Shown: in pieces, positions 23,898 to 32,145 of the stretch
How positions within the stretch are numbered: the stretch's first letter is position 1
Layout: each line of letters starts with the position of its first letter
Assembly (NCBI GenBank): GCA_016794785.1
Contig: JAEUHC010000019.1
Span: 310,001 to 374,000, forward strand
Length of the DNA: 64,000 nt
Origin: Opitutaceae bacterium
GTDB lineage: Bacteria > Verrucomicrobiota > Verrucomicrobiia > Opitutales > Opitutaceae
Direction of reading: 5' to 3'
Translations under genes and position numbers: made by a program
The notes under the pieces: model-generated
Seen by the model: the letters and a program-made list of their open reading frames with translations, nothing else
What the model was told of the DNA's origin: nothing
Databases searched by the model: none

Positions 23898-25103
23898 TCA
23901 AATTCGCGCGGCGGCGAGGGCGCCCCAGGTCGTGCGCCAGCGCGTCTTCACAAGCTTCAGGCCGATGAGCGCCACGCCGCAGAGCCCGGCGAAGAGCAGG
24001 ATGCCGGTGACATAGCTGCCCGTGTGCTCCTTGGACGCGCCAAACATCATGCCGAGCACGAACCCGCCGATGCCGCCGCCGCAACCGACGAGGCCGGTCA
24101 TCACGCTGATGTCCTTGGCGAAGCGCTGGGGCAGGAGCTGGAACACAGAACCGTTGCACATGCCGAACGCGCCCGACGCCACGAAGAAACCCGCCCCGCA
24201 GAGCCACAGGTTGTGCGAGAGCGCCGCAAACACGAGCGCGGCGGCCGCGACCGAGTAGAAAATCCCGAGCGCGCGGATGCCGCCGAGCCGGTCCGCGAGA
24301 GCACCGCCAAAGGGCCGGCCGAGCGCGCCCACCAGGGTGCAGAACGCCGCGACCTCGCCCGCATGCACCGGCGCGAGTTGGAACTCGTCGCGGAAATAGA
24401 TCGCGAAGGCGGTGGCGAGCCCCACGAAGCCGCCGAAACTGATCGTGTAGAAAAAGCAAAACCAGTGGGCGTCACGCTGGCGGAGCAGGGCCCAGTAGTC
24501 GCCGAGGCACTTTTTTTTGAATTCGCCGGGCGGCTCTTTGGAGAAGATCGTGTAGAGGACGAACGCAAACGACAGCGGAATCAAAGCGGCGCCAAACACC
24601 GCCTGCCAGCCCCACACCGCCGCGATGCGCGGCGCGGCGAGGTGATCGATGACGACGCCGATGTTGCCCGCGCCGGCGAGCCCGAGCACGACGCCCTGCA
24701 TATGCGGCGGATACCAGCGTCCGGCCTGCGGCAGCGCGACGGCGAAGCTCGCGCCTGCGAGCCCGAGCACGATGCCGAGCAGGAGGGTCTGGCCGAGCGT
24801 GGAGAGCCCGGTCTGCCACGCGACCGCGAGGCCCGCCATGACCACTAGCTGCGCGATGATGCCGGTCGTCTTGGTGCCGATGCGATCGACGAGGAGGCTG
24901 AGGACGATGCGGAGAAACGCCCCGGATAGGATGGGGGTCGCGACCATCAGGAACTTCTGCTGCGAATCAAGGCCGAGCGCCGGAGCGATCATCGCGCCCA
25001 ATGCACCGAGGAGAGTCCACACCATGAAGCTCACGTCGAAATAGAGGAACGACGTGAGCAGCGTGGGCCAGTGGCCGGAGTCCTTGAGTTGAGAGAATTT
25101 CAT
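23898..25103 (-). CDS. narK: MFS nitrate/nitrite transporter (NarK/NasA type)
   Basis: 401 residues from the ATG at 25103 (MKFSQLKDSGHW). About 12 membrane helices. Nitrate signature GLAGAGNIGVV sits in the fifth helix region and GLVGCGGGIGGFV in the eleventh. It imports nitrate or exchanges nitrite. An ABC nitrate system is encoded just upstream, so the organism has two uptake routes. The start is chosen downstream of the sigma-54-like element (25121-25138). In-frame ATGs at 25139 and 25118 would place the promoter inside the gene. The kinase gene follows after 37 bp. Confidence 0.94.
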   Translation of the reverse strand: MKFSQLKDSGHWPTLLTSFLYFDVSFMVWTLLGALGAMIAPALGLDSQQKFLMVATPILSGAFLRIVLSLLVDRIGTKTTGIIAQLVVMAGLAVAWQTGLSTLGQTLLLGIVLGLAGASFAVALPQAGRWYPPHMQGVVLGLAGAGNIGVVIDHLAAPRIAAVWGWQAVFGAALIPLSFAFVLYTIFSKEPPGEFKKKCLGDYWALLRQRDAHWFCFFYTISFGGFVGLATAFAIYFRDEFQLAPVHAGEVAAFCTLVGALGRPFGGALADRLGGIRALGIFYSVAAAALVFAALSHNLWLCGAGFFVASGAFGMCNGSVFQLLPQRFAKDISVMTGLVGCGGGIGGFVLGMMFGASKEHTGSYVTGILLFAGLCGVALIGLKLVKTRWRTTWGALAAARI

Positions 25104-25120
25104 GGTCGAACGCGGCATGA

Positions 25121-25138
25121 TTAGCAGCGTTCGCGCCA
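25121..25138 (-). promoter_or_regulatory. Sigma-54-like -24/-12 element before narK
   Basis: On the minus strand it reads TGGCGCG-AACG-CTGCTAA, identical to the cobA element except for the 4-bp spacer. The narK ATG would be at about +10. An AT-rich stretch (TAAAATTATTCACC) lies just upstream. The match to the other three copies is strongest here and at cobA. Confidence 0.62.
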
Positions 25139-25211
25139 TGGCCGGCATTGGCCGGGTGAATAATTTTAGCTCATGGCATGAATCACGTTCATTGCCGGCG
25201 CCACGAGGCGC

Positions 25212-26720
25212 CTATAGATTCAGTGTGAACTGCAGGTAGAAGTAGGTCGCGTCCTTCGAGCCGACGCTGGCGAGCGACTGCTTGATGTAGTCGCCGCGGA
25301 AATAGCGGCAGGCGGCGGCCTCGATTTGGGCGTAGGGCTTGAACGTCCACGCGGCCACGAGGTCGAGCTCGTTGCCCACGTGCTTCGAATAGCCGGGATT
25401 GATGCGGTAGCCGCCGCCGCTGCCGACGGGCGCCGTCGCGAAATTGCGCGGGATGCCGGCGACGTTATACCAAAAGTCCGAGGTGCGCCCGAGGAAGTGC
25501 GCGTGCCCTTCAAGGGCGATGATCGAGGTGGGGGTGGGCTTGAGGGTGTAGGCGAGGCGGATGTCGTGCAGATTTTGGAGACTGCTCAGGTCCATGTAGC
25601 CGTAGAAAAGGTGGTTCGTCGGGAAGAGATTCTGGAACGTGCCGCTCTTGGTGTCGGTGGCGTTCTTGTCGCCGGAGCCGTAGCTGTAGATGAGCGCGAG
25701 GCGCGGCTGGAGCGTGCTCTGCGTCCACGTGTAGCCGCCCTGGAGCACGGCGGCGTAGGCCTTGTGGTCGAGTCGAGGCGCGGCGAGTGCGGCGGCCGGC
25801 GCGGTGCCGGCGAAGACCGCGGTGCGGTTGCCGAACTGCTGCATGAGCTCCACGCCGTAGTCGAAGGCATCGTAGGCGTTGGGCTTCGACTTGATGCGGA
25901 GGCCGGCAGTGTAGACGTCCTGCGCGCCCGGGAAACGGAACGGCGCAGGCACGCCGCTCCAGTTGTCGGTGGCGATGCCGCGCTCGACATTGCGCGCGAA
26001 GAGATAGGCCTCGGTGATTTCGTTTTTGAGGAGCGTGGGGAAATTGAAGTAGGCGCCGGAGAAATGATCCTGGGAGTTGGATTTGTTCAGGTTGCGCGAG
26101 TCGTTGTAAACGACGCCGCCGGTGAAGACATCGACGCCGAAGAGCGGGTTCTGCCACCGGACCTTGAGGGCGTCGAAGGTGCGGGCGTTGTTGTTCCAGC
26201 GGAAATGGCCGACGAGCCGTTGGTCGCCGTAGGCGAGCTCCTGACGCCCGATTTTGAGCGAGACGGGAAACTCCTTGTGGTTGCCGATGAAGACGAACGC
26301 CTGGTGCACATCCATGCCGCTGTCGTTTTCGGCGAGGCCTTTGCCGGGCGCGGTGGCGTTGAAGCGCTCGTCGCCAATCGAGGAGCTGGCGCGGCCCTCG
26401 ACGGTGAAGGCGATTCGCTTGCCCGTGTAGGCGACGCGCGGCATCAGGCGCGAGAGGAGGTAGCTGTTGTTGTTGTCGTCGACCCGGCGCTTGGAGAAGT
26501 CCCAGTTCGACCCGGCGTCGGTAAAGCCCGCGCCGAGCTTGGACTCGTAGCGCGCGCGGTAGTTGGCGGCGATGTCCAACGAGGACATGTAGGGATCGCT
26601 GGCGCGGAGCTTTTCGTTGGCGAAGCCGGGGAACGGCCGTGGCGGAGGCGGCGGCGCGAATTGGGCGAACGCGGGGGCCGCGAATGCGAGGAGAGCGAGG
26701 AGACGGGTGATCGGTTTCAT
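25212..26720 (-). CDS. Outer-membrane porin, alginate-export (AlgE-like) family
   Basis: 502 residues with a signal peptide (MKPITRLLALLAFAAPAFA). The rest is dominated by amphipathic beta strands with aromatic girdles, ending FYLQFTLNL, a typical C-terminal strand with terminal Leu. YRARYESKLG and LKIGRQELAYGDQRLVG match the alginate-export barrel family. Lying last in the nrt operon, it is probably the outer-membrane channel for nitrate rather than alginate; this is context-based. Its stop codon overlaps a GGCGCC-ACGA-GGCGCC hairpin (25197-25212) without a T-tract. Confidence 0.82.
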   Translation of the reverse strand: MKPITRLLALLAFAAPAFAQFAPPPPPRPFPGFANEKLRASDPYMSSLDIAANYRARYESKLGAGFTDAGSNWDFSKRRVDDNNNSYLLSRLMPRVAYTGKRIAFTVEGRASSSIGDERFNATAPGKGLAENDSGMDVHQAFVFIGNHKEFPVSLKIGRQELAYGDQRLVGHFRWNNNARTFDALKVRWQNPLFGVDVFTGGVVYNDSRNLNKSNSQDHFSGAYFNFPTLLKNEITEAYLFARNVERGIATDNWSGVPAPFRFPGAQDVYTAGLRIKSKPNAYDAFDYGVELMQQFGNRTAVFAGTAPAAALAAPRLDHKAYAAVLQGGYTWTQSTLQPRLALIYSYGSGDKNATDTKSGTFQNLFPTNHLFYGYMDLSSLQNLHDIRLAYTLKPTPTSIIALEGHAHFLGRTSDFWYNVAGIPRNFATAPVGSGGGYRINPGYSKHVGNELDLVAAWTFKPYAQIEAAACRYFRGDYIKQSLASVGSKDATYFYLQFTLNL

Positions 26721-26742
26721 GGGCTGTGGTGGTGGCGTGGTT

Positions 26743-27609
26743 TCAAGCGTGGACCAGGGAGCTAAGAAAACTGCGGCGGCGTGGCGGGGCGGCCGGTGGC
26801 GGGGTGGACGCGGCGGCGCGCACTGGGCGGTGGTGTGAGCGCTCCTCGAGGAACCCGATGAGCTGCGCGCGCAGCTCGTAGTAGAACGGATCCTCGAGCA
26901 GCTGCTTGCGGGAGCGCGGGCGGGGAAACTTCACCTCGAGGATTTCGCCCACGGTGGCCGCGGGGCCGTTGGTCATCATCACGACGCGATCGGAGAGGAA
27001 CAGCGCCTCGTCCACATCGTGCGTCACCATGAGCGCGGTTTTTTGATCCTTCTGCCAGAGATCGAGGAGCACCTCCTGCAGCTCGTAGCGCGTGAGAGAG
27101 TCGAGCATGCCAAACGGTTCGTCGAGCAGCAGCATCTTGGGCGAAAGCGCGAAGGCCCGCGCGATGCCGCAGCGCTGCCTCATGCCTTGGGAAAGCTCGG
27201 CGGGTCGCTTGTGCATCGCGTCCGCCAGGCCCACGACCGTGAGGTAATACTCCGCGATTTGCCGGCGCTCTTCGCGCGCGGCGGTGTAGTAAACCTGATC
27301 GATGCCGAGCATCACGTTCTCGAACGCGGTGAACCACGGCAGCAGGCACGGCGCCTGGAAAACGACACCGCGATCCGGGCCGGAGCCGACTACCTCGCGG
27401 CCTGAGAGGATGATGCCGCCGGTGGTGACGTCGGTGAGGCCGGCGATCATCGAGAGCACGGTGGACTTGCCGCAGCCGGAGTGGCCGATGAGTGTGATGA
27501 ACTCGCCCTTGCGGATCTTGAGGTCGAAGTGCTCGACGATCACCGCGGGTTTGCCCGAGGGTGTCGGGTAGGTTTTTCCGAGCTGGGAGATTTCGAGGAA
27601 GGGCTTCAT
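26743..27609 (-). CDS. nrtD: Nitrate ABC transporter ATP-binding protein (NrtD type)
   Basis: 288 residues. Walker A GHSGCGKST (about 39-47), signature LSQGMRQR in place of LSGGQ, Walker B MLLLDEPFGMLD, and H-loop THDVDEA. It closely resembles NrtD/TauB-type importers. A poorly conserved Pro/Arg tail follows from residue 255. It is the second ATPase of the cluster. The 82-bp gap to nrtC contains GTAGCGAGTAG repeats. Confidence 0.93.
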   Translation of the reverse strand: MKPFLEISQLGKTYPTPSGKPAVIVEHFDLKIRKGEFITLIGHSGCGKSTVLSMIAGLTDVTTGGIILSGREVVGSGPDRGVVFQAPCLLPWFTAFENVMLGIDQVYYTAAREERRQIAEYYLTVVGLADAMHKRPAELSQGMRQRCGIARAFALSPKMLLLDEPFGMLDSLTRYELQEVLLDLWQKDQKTALMVTHDVDEALFLSDRVVMMTNGPAATVGEILEVKFPRPRSRKQLLEDPFYYELRAQLIGFLEERSHHRPVRAAASTPPPAAPPRRRSFLSSLVHA

Positions 27610-27613
27610 GGCT

Positions 27614-27712
27614 GAAGTAGCGAGTAGTGGGTAGCGAGTAGTGAGTAGAAGGATGACGTGAGTTTGCGGTGGTTCGGATGCTCGCTACTCACTAGGCGCT
27701 ACTCGCTACTTC
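27614..27712. repeat. GTAGCGAGTAG inverted/direct repeat cluster between nrtC and nrtD
   Basis: Direct copies of GTAGCGAGTAGTG/GTAGTGAGTAG at 27617-27648 face inverted copies at 27681-27710. They form a long imperfect palindrome in the nrtC-nrtD gap. The left-going nrtC frame enters the repeat and ends in it: its last residues EVASSA and its TAG are repeat-encoded. Confidence 0.7.
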
Positions 27713-28582
27713 CTTCATTTCGTGCGGGCGCAGCGGGCGGCGGCGCGTGGTGCGCGGAAGATCGAGATCCTCGGGCAGGATGTCGGGGAGCGTGAGCTTT
27801 TTGGTGACGGTGGCGCGGCGCTTCGCGCCGAAGCCGAGCAGCTGGTTGGTCACGAGCGCGCGCAGGCGCTTGAACTCGGGATCGTGATTCAGCGCCTTGC
27901 GGTCGCGCGGGCGGGCCAGGGTGACGGCGACGGATTCGCCGAGCGTGGCGCCGGGGCCGGGCGTGAGCGGGATGATGCGGTCGGCGAGGAGCAGCGCCTC
28001 GTCCACGTCGTTGGTGATGAGGACGACGGTCTTCTTGTCGGCCTCCCAGATGCGCTCGAACTCGTCCTGTAAAGTCGAGCGCGTGAGCGCGTCGAGGGCC
28101 GAGAGTGGCTCGTCGAGCAGGAGGATCTGCGGATCCATCGCGAGTGCGCGGGCGACGGAGACGCGTTGCCGCATGCCGCCGGAGAGCTGGCGCGGCAGTT
28201 TGTCGCGCGCGGGCGTGAGATTGACGGTGGCGATCGCCTTGTTGACGAGATCGGCGCGCTTTTCCGCCGCGTGGTTCGGGAAGACCTGATCGACGGCGAG
28301 GGCGATGTTTTCCGCGACCGTGAGCCAGGGCAGCAGCGAATAGTTTTGGAAAACCACGCCGCGATCCGGGCCGGGCGCGGTGATCTCGAGGTCATTGAGC
28401 TTCACGGTGCCGCGGTCGGGCTTCTGCAGGCCGGCGATGAGCGAGATCAAGGTCGTCTTCCCGGAGCCGGAGTAGCCGACGATGGCGACGAACTCGCCGC
28501 GCTCGATGGCGAGATTGACGTCGGTGAGGACTTCGGGGCCGCCAAAGCCTTTGCTGACGGTTTTTAGTTCAAGGAATGGCAT
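27692..28582 (-). CDS. nrtC: Nitrate ABC transporter ATP-binding protein (NrtC type, no C-terminal NrtA domain)
   Basis: 296 residues. Walker A GYSGSGKTT (about 36-44), signature LSGGMRQR, Walker B ILLLDEPLSALD, and DVDEA in the H-loop region, where TN replaces the usual TH (LITNDVDEA). It lacks the NrtA-like regulatory C-terminus of cyanobacterial NrtC and has instead a 40-residue basic tail ending in repeat-encoded EVASSA. The ATG at 28582 is chosen because it begins the conserved MPFLELKTVSKGF. Confidence 0.92.
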   Translation of the reverse strand: MPFLELKTVSKGFGGPEVLTDVNLAIERGEFVAIVGYSGSGKTTLISLIAGLQKPDRGTVKLNDLEITAPGPDRGVVFQNYSLLPWLTVAENIALAVDQVFPNHAAEKRADLVNKAIATVNLTPARDKLPRQLSGGMRQRVSVARALAMDPQILLLDEPLSALDALTRSTLQDEFERIWEADKKTVVLITNDVDEALLLADRIIPLTPGPGATLGESVAVTLARPRDRKALNHDPEFKRLRALVTNQLLGFGAKRRATVTKKLTLPDILPEDLDLPRTTRRRPLRPHEMKEVASSA

Positions 28583-28626
28583 CGCAGGGAGGATAATGTT
28601 TCTTGGCATCTGCGCCTTGATTCGCA

Positions 28627-29412
28627 TCAAGCCGTCTTGAAGCGCTGTTCGAGCAGGCTCATCAGGCGATCGAGGACGAAGCCGACGAGGCCGATCACCA
28701 CGATGGAGAGGATGATGTGCTCGTAGATGAGGGCGTTGTATTCCTGCCAGAGGAAGCCGCCCACGCCGGGCCGCCCCGTCAGCATCTCGGCCGCCACGAT
28801 CACGAGCCACGCGATGCCGAGGCTCAGGCGGAAGCCGGTGAACATGTAGGGCAGCGTCGCGGGGATGAGGATCTTCGTGAGCGTCTTCCAGCGCGAGAGC
28901 TTCAGCACGCGGCCGACATTGAGGTAGTCCTGCGGCACGGCGCGCACACCCACCGCCGTGTTAAGCACGGTCGGCCACATGGCGCAGATCGCGATGGTGA
29001 AGAGGGCGCCGTAGGTGCCGGCTTCCTTGCCTGTGCTGAGGAAGAGCACCAAGCCCAGCGGCAGCCACGCGAGCGGCGACACGGGCCGCAGGATCTGGAT
29101 GATCGGGTCGAAGGTTTTCGTGAAGCCCTTGGAGAGGCCGAGGAAAAAGCCGATGGGCGTGCCGATGATCAGCGCCAGCGCGTAGCCCTGTGCCACGAGC
29201 GTGAGCGAATACCATGTGAACCGCAAAATCCCCTGGTCCATCTCGCCGCGTTTGGCGAAGGGCTCGACGATGTAGGGCTTGCTGGATTCCCAAGTCTTGA
29301 GCGGCGAGGGCAGGTCCTTGGCCCACGTGGCGCTGAACAGCGTCCAGAGGCCGAGGATGACCGCGATGCCGAGCAGCGGGAGGATGAGCCAGTCGAGTTT
29401 GAATTTGTTCAT
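28627..29412 (-). CDS. nrtB: Nitrate ABC transporter permease
   Basis: 261 residues. About six membrane helices and the binding-protein-dependent permease EAA-like loop (LKLSRWKTLTKILIPATLPYMFTGFRLS). It forms the inner-membrane channel with NrtC/NrtD. The ATG at 29412 is chosen because it overlaps the nrtS stop as ATGA; the longer in-frame extension would translate nrtS in the wrong frame. GRPGVGGFLWQEYNAL near the end is typical of NrtB/TauC. Confidence 0.94.
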   Translation of the reverse strand: MNKFKLDWLILPLLGIAVILGLWTLFSATWAKDLPSPLKTWESSKPYIVEPFAKRGEMDQGILRFTWYSLTLVAQGYALALIIGTPIGFFLGLSKGFTKTFDPIIQILRPVSPLAWLPLGLVLFLSTGKEAGTYGALFTIAICAMWPTVLNTAVGVRAVPQDYLNVGRVLKLSRWKTLTKILIPATLPYMFTGFRLSLGIAWLVIVAAEMLTGRPGVGGFLWQEYNALIYEHIILSIVVIGLVGFVLDRLMSLLEQRFKTA

Positions 29413-29669
29413 GAGGAGGAAATGGAGTCGGAAGTGCCGGCGTGGGTCGCGACGGCGGAGACAAACGCGATGGAGAACGAGAGGAGCGGAGAGAGGATGG
29501 ATTTGAGCACGAGCCCGGTGGTGATCTCGTGGTGGAGCCAGTGGTCGCCTTGGTTGAGGGCGACCTGCACGAGGCCGACGGGCAGGCCGAGCTTGGCGGC
29601 CCTGAGCCACACGGCGCGCGTGGTGAGAGCGCGTCGCGTGGGCGAGGGAGCTGGCGCCGAGGCCGGCAT
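29409..29669 (-). CDS. nrtS: NrtS-like small nitrate/nitrite transporter
   Basis: 86 residues, two predicted membrane helices. The core AAKLGLPVGLVQVALNQGD, a short loop, then LKSILSPLLSFSIAFVSAV matches the NrtS plan (INQGD and LLKILLTPLVPY-type motifs). In cyanobacteria NrtS proteins transport nitrate/nitrite. It is squeezed between nrtA (2-bp gap) and nrtB (ATGA overlap), so it is certainly co-translated with the ABC system. The start at 29669 (MPASAPAP) avoids overlap with nrtA. Confidence 0.8.
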   Translation of the reverse strand: MPASAPAPSPTRRALTTRAVWLRAAKLGLPVGLVQVALNQGDHWLHHEITTGLVLKSILSPLLSFSIAFVSAVATHAGTSDSISSS

Positions 29670-29671
29670 CG

Positions 29672-30985
29672 TCAGCCCTTGAGCGATTTTACGGCGAAGG
29701 ACTTGGCGTAAGTCTCCGGGTCCTTCGGATCGAAGGTTGCGCCGTCGAACAGCTTCTCGGGCGTATTGTCGGCGCCGCCGTGGGCGTAGCCGATTTCCTT
29801 CATCGCCTGCTCGTAGAGGTCGGCGCGCATGACGCGCTTGGCGATGCCGTCGTAGTCGGGCGCGCCGGTGACCATGCCCCAGCGGCGATATTGCGACATG
29901 AACCACTTGGCATACTTGGCCTGCGGGTAGTTGCAGTTGCGCTTGCTGAAGTGCATCGGGAACTCGTCCTTCACCTTACGGCCGTCGCCGTAGTCGAGTT
30001 CGCCGAGGAGGCGGCCGAGGATGATCTTCTGGTCGCAGTTGATGTAGGTGGCCTTGGAGACGATGGCGCATTGCTCGGGGCGGTTGGCGTAGTCGTCGAG
30101 CCACACGCTGGCTTCGTGCAGGGCCTTGAGGACGGCCTTGACGGTCTTGGGATTTTTTTCCGCAAACTCCTCGGTGAAGGCGCAGACCTTCTCCGGGTGA
30201 TCCTTCCACATGTCTTGCGTGGTCACGGAGGTGAAGCCGATGCCGTCGGCGATGGTGCGGGCGTTCCATGGCTCGCCCACGCAGAAGCCGTCCATCTTGC
30301 CGATCTTCATGTTGGAGACCATCTGTGCGGGCGGCACGACGATGAGGGAGATGTCCTTGTCGGGATCGATGCCGCCGGCGGCGAGGTAGTAGCGCATCCA
30401 CATGGCGTGGGTGCCGGGAGGAAACGTCATCGCAAACGTGAGCGGCTCGCCGAGCTTCTTCGCCTGATCAACGAAGGGCTTGATGGCCTTGGGGTCGGCG
30501 CCGACCTTGCCCTTCCACTCGGTCTTGAGGGAGATGGCCTGGCCGTTGCGGTTCATCAGCCACGGGATGACCATCGGTTTCTTGGGCGAACCGGCCAGGC
30601 CCATGGTCGAGGCGAGCGGCATGCCGATCAGCATGTGCGTGGCCTGGATGGAGCCGGAGGAGAGGTTGTCGCGGATGGCGGCCCAGTTGGCGCCCTTCGT
30701 GACGGTGGAGTTGATGCCGTATTTTTTGAACAGGCCCTTCTCGTGCGCGATGACGATGGGGGAGCAGTCCGTCAGCGCGATCATGCCGAAGTTCATGTTC
30801 GGCGCCTCGGGGGCGTCGCTCGCGCTGCCCGCGGTCGCGGCCCAGGTGCGGGTGCCGAGGGCGGACCAGAGCGCGGCGGCGCCGACGCCGGAGGCGGCGT
30901 GGGCGAGGAAGCGGCGGCGGTTGAACGGAGTCTCGCCCGTGGTGGCGGCTGACCCCGCGGAGGTCTTATTTGGATGCGATTTCAT
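29672..30985 (-). CDS. nrtA: Nitrate ABC transporter substrate-binding protein, Tat-exported
   Basis: 437 residues. The N-terminus carries a twin-arginine signal (NRRRFLAHAASGVGAAAL, residues 22-39), so it is exported folded to the periplasm. The mature part begins with FGMIALTDCSPIVIAHEKGLF and contains VVPPAQMVSNMKIGKMDGF and GEPWNARTIADG, characteristic of the NrtA/CmpA family. The start at 30985 overlaps the end of the nasS-like gene by 20 bp. Upstream in-frame starts would read through that gene. Confidence 0.95.
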   Translation of the reverse strand: MKSHPNKTSAGSAATTGETPFNRRRFLAHAASGVGAAALWSALGTRTWAATAGSASDAPEAPNMNFGMIALTDCSPIVIAHEKGLFKKYGINSTVTKGANWAAIRDNLSSGSIQATHMLIGMPLASTMGLAGSPKKPMVIPWLMNRNGQAISLKTEWKGKVGADPKAIKPFVDQAKKLGEPLTFAMTFPPGTHAMWMRYYLAAGGIDPDKDISLIVVPPAQMVSNMKIGKMDGFCVGEPWNARTIADGIGFTSVTTQDMWKDHPEKVCAFTEEFAEKNPKTVKAVLKALHEASVWLDDYANRPEQCAIVSKATYINCDQKIILGRLLGELDYGDGRKVKDEFPMHFSKRNCNYPQAKYAKWFMSQYRRWGMVTGAPDYDGIAKRVMRADLYEQAMKEIGYAHGGADNTPEKLFDGATFDPKDPETYAKSFAVKSLKG

Positions 30986-32051
30986 GGAGGTGTTGGTTGG
31001 CGGTGAGAATCTCGCGATGGAGGTCTTCGCGAAACAGGCGGCGGGGTAATTCGGGATCCTTCGCGGCGGCGGGCGGCAGCAGCCCGGCGGCGCCGAGCGC
31101 GCGCTGGAGCTCGCGGGCCTTCTCCACGGCGGGCACGCCGGCCTTGCCACGGTGGAAGACGTGGAAATCCGGCACCGCCTCGACGCGCCCGTGGCCGCAG
31201 TCGAACTGCCCGAGCAAGGCCGGCGCTATCACGCGCGCGGGCAGGTTGAGATAAGGCGCGGTCGCCAGCAGTTCGGCGAGGCGCTCGCGATTCTGCGGCT
31301 CGTCGCACCAGAGAGCGGCCTCGCTGAGCGCGCGGACCAGCCTGGCGTGCTCCGGCGCCCGCGCCTCGGCGAAGCGCCGCGTGACGAGCAGGATTTTTTC
31401 CACATGGCCGGGCTGCTGGGCGGCGCTCCAGGTCGGGCACCAGCCCGCACCCTCGCGCACGGCGAGGGAGTTCCACGGCTCGCCCGCGCAGAAGCCGTCG
31501 AGGGTGTGCGCGGCCAGGTTGCGAAACATCTGCGCGGGCGGCACGACGACGATGCGCACGTCGTTGGCCGGATCGAGGCCGGCGGCACGCAGCCACTCCG
31601 TGAGCAACAAGTGGTGGGAGGAAAACGGGAAGACCACGCCAAAGGTCAGCGGCTGGCGGGAGCGCCGCGCGCGGGCGTGCTCTCGCAGCGACGGGCCGTC
31701 GCGCACGCCGGCTTCCCACAGCTCGCGGGAGAGCGTGAGGGCGTTGCCGTTGAGGCCGAGCACGAGGGCGGTGAGCGCCTCGCATGGCGGGCAGCCGAGC
31801 CCGAGGTGCACCGACCAGAGCATCGGGGCGGGCGCGTGCGCGGCGTCGAGCTCACCATAGATGATCTTGTCGCGGATCGTGGCCCAGCCGATTTCGCGGC
31901 GCAGCTCGACGGCGAGGCCGTGGCGCGCGAAGAGCCCCAGCTCCTGGGCCGCGGCAAACGGCGCCGCATCGGTGAGCGCGACAAAGCCCACCCGCAGCGG
32001 ACGGCCCCGGCTGGCGGAGCTGGCGGCTGCGGCGGGAGACGGTGTCATCAT
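30966..32051 (-). CDS. NasS-like cytoplasmic NrtA homologue (probable nitrate sensor)
   Basis: 361 residues. Clearly homologous to NrtA (VGFVALTDAAPFAAAQELGLF, VVVPPAQMFRNLAAHTLDGF, GEPWNSLAV) but with no signal peptide or membrane helix, so cytoplasmic. NrtA-like proteins without export signals act as nitrate sensors (NasS) that hold the ANTAR antiterminator NasT in check. No nasT gene is in the window, so the partner must be elsewhere or the sensing output differs. First gene of the leftward nrt operon, 94 bp from the divergent lysR. The start at 32048 is equally possible. Confidence 0.8.
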   Translation of the reverse strand: MMTPSPAAAASSASRGRPLRVGFVALTDAAPFAAAQELGLFARHGLAVELRREIGWATIRDKIIYGELDAAHAPAPMLWSVHLGLGCPPCEALTALVLGLNGNALTLSRELWEAGVRDGPSLREHARARRSRQPLTFGVVFPFSSHHLLLTEWLRAAGLDPANDVRIVVVPPAQMFRNLAAHTLDGFCAGEPWNSLAVREGAGWCPTWSAAQQPGHVEKILLVTRRFAEARAPEHARLVRALSEAALWCDEPQNRERLAELLATAPYLNLPARVIAPALLGQFDCGHGRVEAVPDFHVFHRGKAGVPAVEKARELQRALGAAGLLPPAAAKDPELPRRLFREDLHREILTANQHLHEIASK

Positions 32052-32061
32052 GCGTGCCAGT

Positions 32062-32079
32062 TTAGCCGCCGCTGTGCCA
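32062..32079 (-). promoter_or_regulatory. Sigma-54-like -24/-12 element before the nasS-like gene
   Basis: On the minus strand it reads TGGCACA-GCGG-CGGCTAA. GG and GC keep the 12-bp spacing, and TGGCAC is the best -24 match of the four copies. The predicted start is two bases before the ATG at 32051. It would drive the whole nrt operon. Confidence 0.58.
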
Positions 32080-32116
32080 CGCCGCGCGGCTGGCCCGGTT
32101 ACTGCTCTTCAACCTT

Positions 32117-32133
32117 TTCATCGCCCGAATGAA
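32117..32133. promoter_or_regulatory. Possible operator in the lysR / nasS-like divergent region
   Basis: An inverted repeat TTCAT-CGCCCGA-ATGAA lies 13 bp before the lysR start. LysR proteins often autoregulate from such sites, but the T-N11-A core is not exact. The two arms may be chance in a short region. Confidence 0.3.
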
Positions 32134-32145
32134 GTCCGCTCATCC

